DNA of 64,000 bases from Halobacillus aidingensis (GTDB lineage: Bacteria; Bacillota; Bacilli; Bacillales; Halobacillaceae): NCBI RefSeq assembly GCF_900104185.1, contig NZ_FNIZ01000011.1, positions 52,450-116,449 of the forward strand, given 5' to 3'. Below, in pieces: positions 26,875-36,659 of the stretch (its first letter is position 1; each line of letters begins with the position of its first letter). The position numbers and the translations under genes are program-made. Under the pieces are notes generated by a model. It saw only the letters and a program-made list of their open reading frames with translations, was not told the DNA's origin and ran no database searches.

Positions 26875-27902
26875 AAGCAAATCGTAGACTGATCATCACC
26901 GGAATTATAACTGTACTTATCGTGGCATTCCTGGGGGCCTTCCGCCTCCCTTATTATATTTATAAGCCGGGAACAGCGGATGCATTGAATGACATTGTCG
27001 AAGTCGAGGGCGGCTTCGACAGTGAAGGGGAGATGCATCTTGTAACCGTCCGTGGGGGACAAGCGACACCCATCCAATGGGTACTCGCCCAGGTCCGTCC
27101 ATTCCATCAAATCTACCCATTAGAAGATATTCGGCCGGAAGGGGTGTCGGAGGAAGAGTATTTTCATGCCCAGCTGCAAATGATGGAATCTTCTCAAGAA
27201 GCTTCGAAAGTCGTCGCCTATCAAGCAGCCGGCAAAGAAATTGACATCAACTACGAAGGAGTTTATGTCATGAACGTGATCGAAGGCATGCCGGCGGAAG
27301 AGATTTTAGAAACGGGCGATCAGATTGTGAAGGTCGATGGTCAGGACATTCAAGAGACGAGCGACCTGATCGACTATGTGAGTAACAAGGGGGAAGGGGA
27401 TTCTGTGATGCTCACCATTGTGAGAGATGAGGAGACAATCGAACGGGAACTTGAACTGGCTCCTTTCCCTGATAACCCTGACAAAGTCGGTGTTGGTATT
27501 TCGCTTGTTACCGACCGAACAGTGGACGTGAATCCAAAGGTGAACGTCAAAAGTGGTGAAATCGGAGGACCGAGTGCCGGACTGATGTTTTCGCTGGAAA
27601 TTTATGATCAATTGACAGAACCGGATATCACAAAAGGTTATGAAATTGCAGGTACCGGTGAAATCAACTATGAAGGACAGGTAGGCAGAATCGGAGGCAT
27701 TGATAAAAAAGTGGTGGCTGCTTCCGACCACGGTGCCGAAGTTTTCTTTGCTCCGAATGAAGAGGGAAGAGAAGGATCCAACTATCAAATCGCCAAAGAA
27801 ACGGCGGAAGAAATCGATACCGATATGAAAGTCGTACCTGTGGATACGTTCCAAGATGCGTTAGATTATCTGCAAGACTTAGAGCCGAAGCAGGAAGCAT
27901 AA
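26871..27902 (+). CDS. ylbL: PDZ-Lon type membrane serine protease YlbL (DdcP)
   Basis: An N-terminal membrane anchor (LIITGIITVLIVAFLGAF), a PDZ domain (about residues 105-195; GVYVMNVIEGMPAEEIL) and a C-terminal Lon (S16) proteolytic domain. The Ser-Lys dyad is visible as S235 in GGPSAG and K280 in GGIDKKVVAA. In B. subtilis YlbL degrades the division inhibitor YneA during recovery from the DNA-damage checkpoint. 343 residues, near the usual length. It ends at a terminator. Confidence 0.95.
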   Translation: MKANRRLIITGIITVLIVAFLGAFRLPYYIYKPGTADALNDIVEVEGGFDSEGEMHLVTVRGGQATPIQWVLAQVRPFHQIYPLEDIRPEGVSEEEYFHAQLQMMESSQEASKVVAYQAAGKEIDINYEGVYVMNVIEGMPAEEILETGDQIVKVDGQDIQETSDLIDYVSNKGEGDSVMLTIVRDEETIERELELAPFPDNPDKVGVGISLVTDRTVDVNPKVNVKSGEIGGPSAGLMFSLEIYDQLTEPDITKGYEIAGTGEINYEGQVGRIGGIDKKVVAASDHGAEVFFAPNEEGREGSNYQIAKETAEEIDTDMKVVPVDTFQDALDYLQDLEPKQEA

Positions 27903-27903
27903 G

Positions 27904-27941
27904 AAAACAGCCGTTCCAATGAGGGAGCGGCTGTTTTTAAC
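27904..27941. terminator. Terminator after ylbL
   Basis: AAAACAGCCG and CGGCTGTTTT form the stem (with GTTCC/GGGAGC continuing it); T tract on the plus strand and A/T on the other side. Confidence 0.85.
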
Positions 27942-28046
27942 ATTGTTTAGAGAGTATAAACTACTATCCAGTAGCCTTCCGCTGTGAAATCATCTCTAAG
28001 CTCCTTGACACTCGCGTCCTTAGAGATCTTAAGGGTGTTGTCCCGC

Positions 28047-29261
28047 TTATGAATGGATGACAGGAGGGCCGTATTCTCGTTTCAATTGATCCACTCTACG
28101 CTCAGGGGTTAAGACACTGTAATAGGCGGCAGCGGCTCTTGCTTCCAAATCCAACATTTCATGATCGAGCTGCTGGGGTTGAGTAATGAGTGGTATGGAG
28201 GTTTCTTTTTTCACGGCGCGTAAATATTTTTTTCCGGTTTCCGACATACCAAGGATCCTTGCGTAAGGAGGCGGGGTTTCTCTTAAAAAAACACGGGCCT
28301 CTTGTTTGTCCGTTCCTACTAGGATGTGGGCAAGAGTTCGCTGGAGACGTGTCCATGTGTACCTCTTCGTTTTCAATGAAGAAATAAACTGATGGAATGT
28401 TGTAGCTTCTTTGATGGTCCTTTTCAAACGATATTCCAAACCTTCATCGACCCCATGGAAACAGCGAAGGGTACTTTCCTCCATCGTCATGATCTTGTAT
28501 TGAAGCAAGTGGAAATAAGCTTCCCAGTCGTGCCATATGCCATGGTTATTTTTATACTGATGTAAGACCTCGACCGTGGAAGGGGGAAGCGACTGTTCTG
28601 CCTTTTCTGTCATGCCTTTTTCTTCGAGCAATTCTTTTCGGATACTTGTAGCACTTGCAATCTTTCCATGGATTTCTTCATCATGGTAGTGATTATTTTT
28701 CCGTAATACGGTCAGTGGTTCGATATCAGGAGCATAAGTAAGAAGTTGTTTCACGTAACTATAACCAAGGATGTTGTTCGGTTGAGTGAGATCGATGGAA
28801 CCCGAGGGGAAAGCAATGGATTCATATCCAAGGCGGGAAGCCTCTGGATAGGAGTATCCTTCATTCAAATACCTTCTCACGGTCACATCATACTCTTCCT
28901 GGTGTTTGTTCATATGCTCAAAGGCCTCTGTGAACGCAGTGATCCTGCCGTTTTCACTACCGAAACAAATGCTGTCCACCCCGACTTCCGCAAGCGTCTG
29001 GATGGCTCCCTGGCTGAAATAATCGCTATGTTGAACCGCATAAAGAAAAGGGAGCTCGAGTACAAGGTCCGCACCACCAAGGAGCGCGGCTTTTGTTCGA
29101 TACCATTTATCGATAATGGCAGGCTCTCCACGTTGTAAAAAGTTCCCGCTCATGATGGCGATCATACAATCGGCTTCTGCATGTTTTTTCGATTCTTCCA
29201 AATGATAAAGATGTCCATTATGAAAAGGATTATATTCAACAACTACTCCGCATGATTTCAC
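28047..29261 (-). CDS. ylbM: tRNA(Met) cytidine acetate ligase TmcAL (YlbM)
   Basis: Makes N4-acetylcytidine at position 34 of elongator tRNA(Met) from acetate and ATP. The nucleotidyltransferase N-terminus reads CGVVVEYNPFHNGHLYHLEES with the HxGH signature, followed by MSGNFLQRGEPAIIDKW, ADLVLELP and CFGSENG. About 404 residues, as in the family. The start is taken as GTG 29261, with GGAGG seven bases upstream; this matches the family start, five codons inside an ATG at 29276. The gene is on the opposite strand to ylbN, as in B. subtilis. Confidence 0.94.
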   Translation of the reverse strand: MKSCGVVVEYNPFHNGHLYHLEESKKHAEADCMIAIMSGNFLQRGEPAIIDKWYRTKAALLGGADLVLELPFLYAVQHSDYFSQGAIQTLAEVGVDSICFGSENGRITAFTEAFEHMNKHQEEYDVTVRRYLNEGYSYPEASRLGYESIAFPSGSIDLTQPNNILGYSYVKQLLTYAPDIEPLTVLRKNNHYHDEEIHGKIASATSIRKELLEEKGMTEKAEQSLPPSTVEVLHQYKNNHGIWHDWEAYFHLLQYKIMTMEESTLRCFHGVDEGLEYRLKRTIKEATTFHQFISSLKTKRYTWTRLQRTLAHILVGTDKQEARVFLRETPPPYARILGMSETGKKYLRAVKKETSIPLITQPQQLDHEMLDLEARAAAAYYSVLTPERRVDQLKREYGPPVIHS

Positions 29262-29410
29262 AAAAGATCCTCCCATCCGATTCTTTACTATTGAACAAGT
29301 GTTTGGTTTATTTTATCATGATACTATGGAAATTTCGCATTCCTGACCGTGAAATATGAGAATCTTACTAAAACCGCACGAGAATAAGGATATGCTGTAA
29401 AGAAAAAATA

Positions 29411-29439
29411 TTGACAAATCAGCGAAATCCTTTTACAAT
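29411..29439 (+). promoter_or_regulatory. Sigma-A promoter of ylbN-rpmF
   Basis: TTGACA, a 17-base spacer, TACAAT, 28 bases upstream of the ylbN start. A near-consensus match at ideal spacing. Confidence 0.8.
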
Positions 29440-29466
29440 AACTCTTGTTGCCATGAGGTGATAACT

Positions 29467-29988
29467 ATGAAATTTCCTCTACAAAAACTCAAGCAGACAG
29501 GTGATGAGCCGTTCTACTTTGAGGATGACGTAGATATTCGCGAATTAGAACAACTGAACAATGACATTCGCAGGATTTCCCCTGTTCATGTCAAAGGTCA
29601 AGCAATGACTCGAGGAAATGATATAACGGTAACTTTTTCGATTGATGGAGAAATGGTGTTGCCTTGTGCCCGAACGTTAGTTGATGTGACTTATCCATTT
29701 CACATTGATGCTCTGGAGGCATTTAATCTGTCACCTTACCATACAGAAGAAGATGACTCTGAAGTTCATTCCGTGAATGGAGAAGTGCTTGACTTAACGC
29801 CTTATATCAAGGAAAATGTACAGTTGGAGATTCCGACTCGCGTTTTTTCCAATGATGATGAGGCTCATGAAGCAGCCCCCCAGGAAGGGAAGGGCTGGCA
29901 GGTGGTTACAGAGGAACCTGAGGAAACGAAAGTGGATCCTCGAATGGCTAAACTGCAATCATTATTAAATGAAGAAGAGAACGAGTAA
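29467..29988 (+). CDS. ylbN: YceD/DUF177 family protein (23S rRNA accumulation), YlbN
   Basis: A 173-residue acidic protein of the DUF177 family, which in bacteria and plastids is linked to 23S rRNA accumulation and sits beside rpmF. Recognisable blocks: [62 protein letters not shown] and a C-terminal [16 protein letters not shown] 29467 is preceded by GAGGTG; a GTG three codons upstream overlaps that site. rpmF follows after 46 bp. Confidence 0.93.
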   Translation: MKFPLQKLKQTGDEPFYFEDDVDIRELEQLNNDIRRISPVHVKGQAMTRGNDITVTFSIDGEMVLPCARTLVDVTYPFHIDALEAFNLSPYHTEEDDSEVHSVNGEVLDLTPYIKENVQLEIPTRVFSNDDEAHEAAPQEGKGWQVVTEEPEETKVDPRMAKLQSLLNEEENE

Positions 29989-30034
29989 ACAATATGTTAT
30001 GGTTCTCAGAAATCCCTTAAAGGAGGTGTACAAC

Positions 30035-30208
30035 ATGGCAGTACCTAAGCGTAAAACGTCTAAGAAAGTCAAAAACCAACGTCGTACTCACAAGAAACTT
30101 CACGCACCAGGAATGGTTCAGTGTGATAACTGTGGCGAGTACTCAAAACCACACCATGTTTGCAAATCTTGTGGACAATATAATGGAAAACAAGTGGTGA
30201 ACGACTAA
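30035..30208 (+). CDS. rpmF: 50S ribosomal protein L32
   Basis: A 57-residue ribosomal protein with basic N-terminus [20 protein letters not shown] and four Cys in [18 protein letters not shown], so it is the zinc-binding (C+) form. The start ATG 30035 has a consensus AAAGGAGGTG. Cotranscribed with ylbN; closed by a terminator. Confidence 0.98.
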   Translation: MAVPKRKTSKKVKNQRRTHKKLHAPGMVQCDNCGEYSKPHHVCKSCGQYNGKQVVND

Positions 30209-30214
30209 GTTCAT

Positions 30215-30249
30215 CAAAAAAAGGCCTGACACCAGTCAGGTCTTTTTTT
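30215..30249 (+). terminator. Terminator after rpmF
   Basis: CCTGAC pairs with GTCAGG around ACCA, flanked by AAAAAAAGG and TCTTTTTTT. Confidence 0.9.
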
Positions 30250-30271
30250 ATGTCTAAAAACTCTTCCAATA

Positions 30272-30822
30272 CCGCTCCCTTTTGTTGAAGACTCAGTTTC
30301 GAGACTTTTATTGAGTGGAGGGGGGCTGCGGGGAATAGCTCGCTTTCCGCGGGAGCGCGGTGAGCCTCCTCGAGCTTCGCTCTGCGGGGTCTCACCAAGC
30401 ACTTTTTTCCCGCAGGAGTCTCCCCATTCCCCTCCGCCCCTTTGCCATATATGTATCTCGAAACCACTTCTTGGATAAGTAGCTATCCAGCTTGATGGGA
30501 GCGTAAGAGTCAACTCTCATACCCAAGTTCATTAATCCTGAAAGCTTGATATACAACGCTTTATGCTTCTAACAGTTGGATAGTGGAAGACCATCCAAGT
30601 TGGTACAGGGTTCGTTTCTCACATACATCGAATGGGGTGGTTGGGAAGCTGCGAGACTCCCGTGGGAGAAGGAGATAGGCGAGATCCCGCAGGACGTAGT
30701 CCGAGGAAGCTCGGCGCTCCCCCACAGGAAAGCGAGTTGCTTCCCAGCCACCCCTGACTCTAAATACGGTAAACGAATCCCAGTTATCTCGAAATCAAGT
30801 CTTCAAGGATCCTGCCATATAG
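30272..30822 (-). repeat. Composite hairpin repeat, copy 3 (beta-II'-I'-alpha)
   Basis: A complete copy about 20 bases downstream of the rpmF terminator. Terminal inverted repeats lie at 30287-30304 and 30787-30804. The left outer end is beta (GCTCCC), the right alpha (CCTGCCATAT). Module II (reverse) is at 30320-30440, with apical stem GAGC-TTC-GCTC (30372-30382); module I (reverse) is at 30634-30754 with GGAC/GTCC apex. Linker core CGCTTTATGCTT is present. Read in reverse this copy is alpha-I-II-beta, the same isomer as copies 1 and 4. Confidence 0.88.
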
Positions 30823-30875
30823 TTGAACAAATTTTATAGATTTCTGGTACATTAGTATTGGAAGGGGTGGAGAGA

Positions 30876-31631
30876 GTGTCACAATTAATTCTAGTAGAGA
30901 AAAAAGAGGGGTATGCGGTTTTAACCTTGAACCGACCAGAAAAGATGAATGCGATTTCCAAACAAATGACGGAAGAATTTTATCAAGCGGTCATAGAGTT
31001 GAAGAAAGAAAACCTGAAATTTCTTGTCGTCACAGGTGCAGGGGATCGCGCTTTTTGCGCAGGAGGAGACTTGCGTGAACTTCACGGGGAAATGAATGCT
31101 GAACAAGCTTACGCGACGCTGCATCCGATGAAAGAAGTGCTGTATGAGCTAGCAACTTTTCCGGTCCCTACGATTGCCGTATTAAATGGACAAGCAAGGG
31201 GCGGTGGGTGTGAAATTGCAACAGCGTGTGATTTTAGATATGGAACAGAGAGCGCTTCTTTTGGCTTCGTCCAAGCCAATTTAGGCATAATTCCTGGATG
31301 GGGGGGAGGTACACTTCTATACCAGCGGGTGAAAAGTGACATAGCTGCTCATTGGTTGATGGATGCTGATATGTACACAGCAAAGCAAGTCTATCGAATT
31401 GGTTGGTTACATAAGATGATTACAGTAAACTGGGGAGAAGATATTTTCTCATCTTTTCTTAACAAAACTCCTGAACAAATGAAAATTTTTAAGCGGCAGT
31501 ATATGGAGCACATGGATTTACAAACGCTCTCTGAACGTATGGATCGTGAGGTCAGGCAATGCTCCCTGTTATGGGAATCGGATGAGCATAAAGAAGCGGT
31601 TCGAAACTTTGAAGCTAAGAGAAAAAGATGA
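30876..31631 (+). CDS. Enoyl-CoA hydratase/isomerase family protein
   Basis: A 251-residue crotonase-fold protein. The CoA/oxyanion segments are LNRPEKMNAIS, AFCAGGDLRELHGE and GQARGGGCEIATACDFRYGTESASFGF; the GxGGG-like loop and the following GWGGGTLL are typical. The usual pair of catalytic Glu of true hydratases is not obvious (E in GGGCEIA is present; the second is unclear), so the reaction cannot be fixed; decarboxylase, isomerase or hydrolase activity is possible. GTG 30876 has GGGGTGG close upstream. Its 5' side abuts repeat copy 3 (about 50 bp). Confidence 0.85.
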   Translation: MSQLILVEKKEGYAVLTLNRPEKMNAISKQMTEEFYQAVIELKKENLKFLVVTGAGDRAFCAGGDLRELHGEMNAEQAYATLHPMKEVLYELATFPVPTIAVLNGQARGGGCEIATACDFRYGTESASFGFVQANLGIIPGWGGGTLLYQRVKSDIAAHWLMDADMYTAKQVYRIGWLHKMITVNWGEDIFSSFLNKTPEQMKIFKRQYMEHMDLQTLSERMDREVRQCSLLWESDEHKEAVRNFEAKRKR

Positions 31632-31695
31632 GAAATGCGATTCTATCAATCATTCCTCCTGCATAACTATAAGCAAACGATAGAGGAGGGATGCT

Positions 31696-32178
31696 ATGGA
31701 TGCCCCAAGACAAGATGCCTGGAAGGACGAGGAAGATCTGTTATTGGCAACAACGGTTTTGAAGCACATTCGTGAAGGGAAGACCCAGCTGGAAGCCTTC
31801 CAGGAAGTGGCTGAACAATTGCACAGAACACCTGCTGCATGTGGGTTCAGATGGAATGCGACTGTAAGGAAAGAATACCAGAAAGAAATCCAGGATGCTA
31901 AAAACAGCCGTAAAGCCACACGGACGATTTATTCATCCTCTAAGTCTTCTGACGATACACCGATGTCTTTGGATGCCGCCATCTCGTTTCTGAAAGAGAT
32001 GAAAACAAAGCAGTTCGAAGATTATGGGAAAGAAAATTTAGAGACCCAATTGAAAAAGCTCAATGAAGATAATGAGAAGCTTAGAGAAGAATTGAAGCAG
32101 TGGGAAGCGGCGTGGAATGAAATGGATAAACTTGTCCATTGGGTAAGAGAAAAAAGAAAAAGTGAGAGTGGTGTTTGA
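31696..32178 (+). CDS. rsfA: Prespore transcription regulator RsfA
   Basis: A 160-residue protein with a Myb/SANT-like N-terminal domain ([24 protein letters not shown] to [15 protein letters not shown]), diagnostic for the RsfA family, and a C-terminal coiled coil (about 105-155; [23 protein letters not shown]). In B. subtilis RsfA is made under sigma-F and tunes forespore gene expression. ATG 31696 with GAGGAGGG upstream. Its promoter was not identified. Confidence 0.92.
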   Translation: MDAPRQDAWKDEEDLLLATTVLKHIREGKTQLEAFQEVAEQLHRTPAACGFRWNATVRKEYQKEIQDAKNSRKATRTIYSSSKSSDDTPMSLDAAISFLKEMKTKQFEDYGKENLETQLKKLNEDNEKLREELKQWEAAWNEMDKLVHWVREKRKSESGV

Positions 32179-32220
32179 ACGATTGTTTCTCCAGCCATTC
32201 ATATCATTTACCATCATAAA

Positions 32221-32254
32221 CAAAGGCCCCTACAACATTGTGTAGCGGCCTCAT
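32221..32254 (-). terminator. Terminator of ylbP
   Basis: On the minus strand AGGCCGCTACA faces TGTAGGGGCCT with one mismatch, then TTGTTT. It may also end rsfA transcription from the other side. Confidence 0.75.
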
Positions 32255-32261
32255 TCATATT

Positions 32262-32747
32262 TTATGCGTTTACGTCTCTTTCTTCCACGCCTGAAGGCAT
32301 CCAAATCAGTGGGTTCTCTCCAAGGTCACGTTCTACGTCATAATGAGCTTTCTGAAAGCCCATTTTCTCCCAAAATCCATGAGAATTGATTCTAGGATTC
32401 GTTTTAATCGGCAAATCAAAACTTTTAGCGAATTCTACGAGCGCTTTTCCATAACCCAGCCCACGGTAATCCGGCAGGACCTCAAGCTTCCACAGTTCCA
32501 GATAGTCTTGGGAAGGATCAAAATAATGGTCATACTTCGCTTTGACTCGATATAAACTCATGCGCGCAACTAAAGCGCTTCCATAATACACTCCGTAAAA
32601 TGGCGACTCACTGTCGTTTTCCACGATATTGCTCTCTAAGTCCTCGAGCATTGCAAGTTCCTGGTTCCCATATTCTTTGAACCGCTTAAACTCCTCAAGT
32701 GTCTTATAGTTCACTAATAAAGGTTGAACTCTTGTTTTCGTCATCAT
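32262..32747 (-). CDS. ylbP: GNAT-family acetyltransferase YlbP
   Basis: A 161-residue GNAT protein close to B. subtilis YlbP, with LLVNYKTLEEFKRFKEYG, ESPFYGVYYGSALVARMSLY, QDYLELWKLEVLPDYRG and the acetyl-CoA loop RGLGYGKALVEFAKS. Substrate unknown. The start ATG 32747 has AAAGGGG eight bases upstream; six further codons are open upstream. Confidence 0.9.
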   Translation of the reverse strand: MMTKTRVQPLLVNYKTLEEFKRFKEYGNQELAMLEDLESNIVENDSESPFYGVYYGSALVARMSLYRVKAKYDHYFDPSQDYLELWKLEVLPDYRGLGYGKALVEFAKSFDLPIKTNPRINSHGFWEKMGFQKAHYDVERDLGENPLIWMPSGVEERDVNA

Positions 32748-32842
32748 GAAAGAATCCCCTTTCAAATATCTGTCTATACCCTTATTATAATATAAAAATT
32801 TTCAGAATGAAATGAATAATAATACATTGGACAAGAATCGAC

Positions 32843-32871
32843 TGCAATATCGTTTCGGAATCTGCTACAAT
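32843..32871 (+). promoter_or_regulatory. Candidate extended -10 promoter of panE
   Basis: TGCTACAAT (extended -10, TACAAT at 32866-32871) with a weak -35 (TGCAAT) 17 bases upstream, 35 bp before panE. Confidence 0.45.
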
Positions 32872-32906
32872 AGTGAAGCAGATTAGTACGAAATGAGGAG
32901 ATAGTC

Positions 32907-33788
32907 ATGAGAATTGGAATCATAGGGGCAGGTTCCATAGGATTATTGGCAGGGGCCTATTTAGGTAAACATCACGAAGTGCATATGTTTGTCAAACATG
33001 AACAACAAAGAAAAACACTTGAGGCGGAAGGCATCATCTGCGAACAATTTACAGAACCTGTGCCCGTTTATGCCCACCTTGTTACACAAATGAGTGAAGG
33101 TTACGACTTATGGGTGGTGACCATCAAACAACATGCGATGGATGGTTTTCTCGAACAAGACCTTCCAGGTGACGCCCCCTATTTATTCCTTCAAAACGGG
33201 ATGGGGCATTTGGAAAAACTATCACAATCCGGTTTGAAAAGTTGTGTCGGTGTCATAGAACATGGAGCACTGGCTAAAGGTCCGAACGAAGTCGATCATA
33301 GAGGAATGGGGAATATTCAAATAGCTGTCTATAAAAGGATGGATCCCACTCATGGACAAGCCCTTTCAAAGGAATTACATACCGCACATTTTCCAGTCTT
33401 TTTTAAAGAACAATATGAGCCTATGTTAAAGAGCAAATTAATCATAAATACGGTAATCAACCCTCTTACTGCACTATTCTCTCAACAGAACCGTTCTATC
33501 CTCACGAACCCATCCATAAACGAACTGGCCCGCTTGTTGTGCGAAGAAGCTTGCTCCGTTCTAGGCCTTTCCTTTTCTGAAGAATGGAAGCGAGTGAAGG
33601 AAATTGCCGAAACAACAGGAAAAAATCATTCCTCGATGTTGAAGGACATTACAGAAAATAGGTTGACAGAAGTGGACAGCATTAGTGGTTACATCCTTGA
33701 TTATGGTAAAAAGCCACTTCCTTACCATCACTTCGTCGTGCATGCGATTCATGCACTCGAATATGAAAGGGGTGTTCGAAAAAGATGA
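32907..33788 (+). CDS. panE: 2-Dehydropantoate 2-reductase (ketopantoate reductase)
   Basis: NADPH-dependent reduction of ketopantoate to pantoate in pantothenate/CoA synthesis. The 293 residues start with the Rossmann motif MRIGIIGAGSIGLLAGAYLG; then YLFLQNGMGHLEKL, and the catalytic Lys region SKLIINTVINPLTALF. In the B. subtilis map the homologue here is ylbQ. It overlaps the next gene by four bases (ATGA). Confidence 0.93.
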   Translation: MRIGIIGAGSIGLLAGAYLGKHHEVHMFVKHEQQRKTLEAEGIICEQFTEPVPVYAHLVTQMSEGYDLWVVTIKQHAMDGFLEQDLPGDAPYLFLQNGMGHLEKLSQSGLKSCVGVIEHGALAKGPNEVDHRGMGNIQIAVYKRMDPTHGQALSKELHTAHFPVFFKEQYEPMLKSKLIINTVINPLTALFSQQNRSILTNPSINELARLLCEEACSVLGLSFSEEWKRVKEIAETTGKNHSSMLKDITENRLTEVDSISGYILDYGKKPLPYHHFVVHAIHALEYERGVRKR

Positions 33789-34168
33789 GTGATCTGATTG
33801 TCTATACGGTTGCTTTTCTGGTTACTCTGCCTCTTCCTTTCTTAGTAATTTTCTATCTATGTGCAAGAAAATGGAGCAAACATAAGTTAAAGGCCCTGCA
33901 CCGCACAGCGAACTATACCGCGCCTATTTTTATTATGTCGGTCCATGTCCTGCTTGTCGTCTTGTTTGACCGAAGCTTTCTACCTTTCATTATTGTCTTC
34001 CTTTTGATCCTCTTAGGAATGTCGATGGTCGCGCAATATAGAATAAACGAAGAAGTCCGCCTCTTCCGCGCACTCAAAGGATTTTGGCGCGTGAGTTTTC
34101 TTTTGTTCATCCTTTTCTATATGGGGTTGAGCACATTTGGTCTTGTAACAAGAGTCTTCTTCAGCTAG
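33785..34168 (+). CDS. DUF3397 membrane protein
   Basis: A 127-residue protein with four hydrophobic segments (about 5-25, 42-60, 63-80, 100-120) and basic connecting loops. This matches the DUF3397 family, found just before bshC in Bacillaceae. Function unknown. Translationally coupled to panE by overlap. Confidence 0.82.
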   Translation: MSDLIVYTVAFLVTLPLPFLVIFYLCARKWSKHKLKALHRTANYTAPIFIMSVHVLLVVLFDRSFLPFIIVFLLILLGMSMVAQYRINEEVRLFRALKGFWRVSFLLFILFYMGLSTFGLVTRVFFS

Positions 34169-34229
34169 CGCATGAAAAGGGTTTTACATGAATTCTTTAG
34201 TCCGACATAAAATAATAGAAGGAATCAAT

Positions 34230-34260
34230 AAGCACAGCCCAAGTCAAAAAGGCTGTGCTT
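34230..34260. other. Perfect inverted repeat downstream of the DUF3397 gene
   Basis: AAGCACAGCC pairs with GGCTGTGCTT across an 11-base loop. No T tract follows, so it is a stem-loop of uncertain role (3' stabiliser or weak terminator). Confidence 0.6.
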
Positions 34261-34297
34261 ACCCATGTGAAAGTCTCTTTCGTATGGTAAATTTCAT

Positions 34298-34870
34298 TAT
34301 TAGTTATTAAAGTATATGGCAGGATTGTGGAAGACTCGATTTCGGGATGTTTCGGGGTTCGTTGCTCGAGTTGAGCGTCAGGGGTGGCTGGGAAGCTACT
34401 CGCTTTCCTGTGGGGGAGTGTCGAGCTTCCTCGGACTACGTCCTGCGGGATCTCGCCTATCTCCTTTCTCCCACGGGAGTCTCGCAGCTTCCCAACCACC
34501 CCATTCGATATACGTGAGAAACGAACCCCTTCACTAAGGAAAGATGCCTTCCACTATCCTGGTGTGATAAGCATAAAGCGCTCTTTGCCAAGCCTACCGT
34601 ATGCAGAATAGCTGCGCTTGGGAGTTGATTCTCCTCCAATTACCATGTGCATAAAAGCAACTTATTCCGGAAGTGGTTTCGAGACACTTATATGGTAAAG
34701 GGGCGGAGGGGAATTGAGGAGACTCCTGCGGGAAATAAGTGCATGGTGAGACCCCGCAGAGCGAAGCTCGAGGAGGCTCACCGCGCTCCCGCGGAAAGCG
34801 AGCTATTCCCCGCAGCCCTATCCACACTACAAACATCTCGAAACCGAGTCTAACAGAGTAGGTAGCTTAT
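34298..34870 (+). repeat. Composite hairpin repeat, copy 4 (alpha-I-II-beta)
   Basis: A complete copy between the DUF3397 gene and bshC. Terminal inverted repeats are at 34329-34347 and 34836-34854 (both with some decay). The alpha end is extended (TTATTAGTTATTAAAGTATA), the same 20 bases as at copy 2. Module I is at 34381-34502, apex GGAC-TAC-GTCC; module II is at 34700-34818, apex GAGC-GAA-GCTC (34759-34769). Linker core AAGCATAAAGCGCTC is intact, and the linker also shares ACCATGTGCATAAAAGCA with copy 1. Confidence 0.88.
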
Positions 34871-34985
34871 ATTGAATTTACAGGTTTCAAACAGATAATG
34901 TGAAGTCTGTAGTGGTTTTTTGTACAATACAATAGGATACATAATTAAACCATGTAACTATTGCCTATAAAGGAGTCGTATAGAG

Positions 34986-36611
34986 ATGCGTATCGAACCG
35001 ATTGAACTTGAACCGAAACAAACGTTGTTTCGTGACTATAAAAACGATTATGAAAAAATAGCTGATCGGTTTAACCACCACCCGTTTGAAGAATCTACTT
35101 GGGAGCGTCGGTTATCTGAAATAAGGAATCAAACGTATCAAAGGGATGAGCTGTCTGATGTGCTGAATCATATGAATAGAAGGTGGGAGGCTCCTGAGCG
35201 GACGTTTAACAATATTGAAAAGTTGAAAGATGAAGAAAGTGTCGTCGTCATCGCTGGACAACAAGCTGGCTTGCTTACAGGTCCGCTTTATTCCGTGCAT
35301 AAAATCATTTCCGTTTTGCAGCTTGCGAAGGAAAAGGAAAGAGACCTTGGTAAACCGGTCATCCCTGTTTTTTGGATTGCTGGGGAGGATCATGATTTTG
35401 ATGAGATTCACCATATCATGATGAAACAGGGAAACGGCATGGAAAAGATGACCATCGATCATACCCCTGAGACAAAAGCTTCCGTTTCTGAGATCACCAT
35501 CGATCAGCAAAAAGCTTCGTCCTGGTTGAAGGATGTTTTCGGAATGGTTAAGGAAACAGAGCACACGCATGACTTTTATAAAGAAGTGGAAAGGTTGCTG
35601 AAAGAATCCGACACGTACAGCGACTTTTTTGCCAAAGTGGTTTATCATCTTTTTCCTGATGAAGGACTCGTGTTAATCGATGCTCACGACCCGGAAGTCC
35701 GCCGGCTTGAAACTCCGTACTTCAGCACGATGATTGAAAAAAATAGAGAAATGGCCAGTGGTGTGTACGCGGTCTTGCAGAAAAACCGGCAGGAAGGGTA
35801 TGAGACACTTCTGGATAGTGAGCTTGATGACGCCCACATATTCTATAGCTTCGAAGGTGAAAGAGTTCTGCTGGTCCGAGATGAAGAAGGGAATTATAGA
35901 GGGAAAAACAATGAAGTCGTCCTGACGGAGACAGAGCTTTTGAAGGTTGCCAAAGAGACCCCGGAGCTTCTCAGCAATAATGTGGTAACAAGGCCGTTGA
36001 TGCAGGAGGCGCTTTTCCCAGTCCTCGCCTTTATCGGAGGTCCGGGAGAAATTAATTACTGGTCTGTTTTAAAGCCAGCTTTTGAAGCGGCGGGGTTATG
36101 TATGCCGCCTGTCCTTCCGCGTCTATCCTTTACAATGATTGACAGGAAGACAGGCCAACAGCTGGAAAAATTCCATATTTCTACGGATGAAGTGATCCGA
36201 TCTGGGGTGAAAGAGAAGAAGATGAATTGGATCGCTTCCCAAAGTACGCCTCAAGTCCGCCATCTAACTGAACAGGTGAAGAAAGAAATAGACAGCATTC
36301 ATGCACCACTTCGTGAAAAATCAGCGTCATTAGGTGCGGATCTCGGTCAACTGGCTGAGAAGAATTTAGAGTATATCCTGGAAAACATCGACTTTTTAGA
36401 GAAACGACTGCACCACTCCATGGAATCCCGTCATCAACATGAGATGGATCAGTTTGAAAACATGGAATGGACGCTCCATCCTGGTGGTGGATTGCAAGAG
36501 AGGATGTGGAGCATCGTCCCATGGGTGAATGAGTACGGAACGACGGTGTTTCAGCAGATGAACAGACACCATTTGAGCTTTAAAAACGATCATTATGTCG
36601 TATATTTGTAG
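34986..36611 (+). CDS. bshC: Putative cysteine ligase BshC (bacillithiol synthesis)
   Basis: Thought to add Cys to GlcN-malate in the last step of bacillithiol synthesis. The 541-residue length is standard. Motifs: VVVIAGQQAGLLTGPLYS, PVIPVFWIAGEDHDFDEIHH (nucleotide-binding HIGH-like fold) and LFPVLAFIGGPGEINYW; a C-terminal coiled coil spans about 410-470. ATG 34986 follows AAAGGAG. It corresponds to yllA of B. subtilis, directly before mraZ as here. Its promoter lies in the 115 bp after repeat copy 4. Confidence 0.95.
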   Translation: MRIEPIELEPKQTLFRDYKNDYEKIADRFNHHPFEESTWERRLSEIRNQTYQRDELSDVLNHMNRRWEAPERTFNNIEKLKDEESVVVIAGQQAGLLTGPLYSVHKIISVLQLAKEKERDLGKPVIPVFWIAGEDHDFDEIHHIMMKQGNGMEKMTIDHTPETKASVSEITIDQQKASSWLKDVFGMVKETEHTHDFYKEVERLLKESDTYSDFFAKVVYHLFPDEGLVLIDAHDPEVRRLETPYFSTMIEKNREMASGVYAVLQKNRQEGYETLLDSELDDAHIFYSFEGERVLLVRDEEGNYRGKNNEVVLTETELLKVAKETPELLSNNVVTRPLMQEALFPVLAFIGGPGEINYWSVLKPAFEAAGLCMPPVLPRLSFTMIDRKTGQQLEKFHISTDEVIRSGVKEKKMNWIASQSTPQVRHLTEQVKKEIDSIHAPLREKSASLGADLGQLAEKNLEYILENIDFLEKRLHHSMESRHQHEMDQFENMEWTLHPGGGLQERMWSIVPWVNEYGTTVFQQMNRHHLSFKNDHYVVYL

Positions 36612-36659
36612 GGTAGGTCCTCCACCATCTCCCACCACAAAAAAATACAATAAAACCCT

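Noticed and set aside
27938..28054. A 38-codon open frame on the minus strand after ylbM
   Set aside because: The composition is protein-like, but there is no start codon or ribosome site, and it runs into the ylbL terminator. It could be a decayed remnant; not called as a gene.
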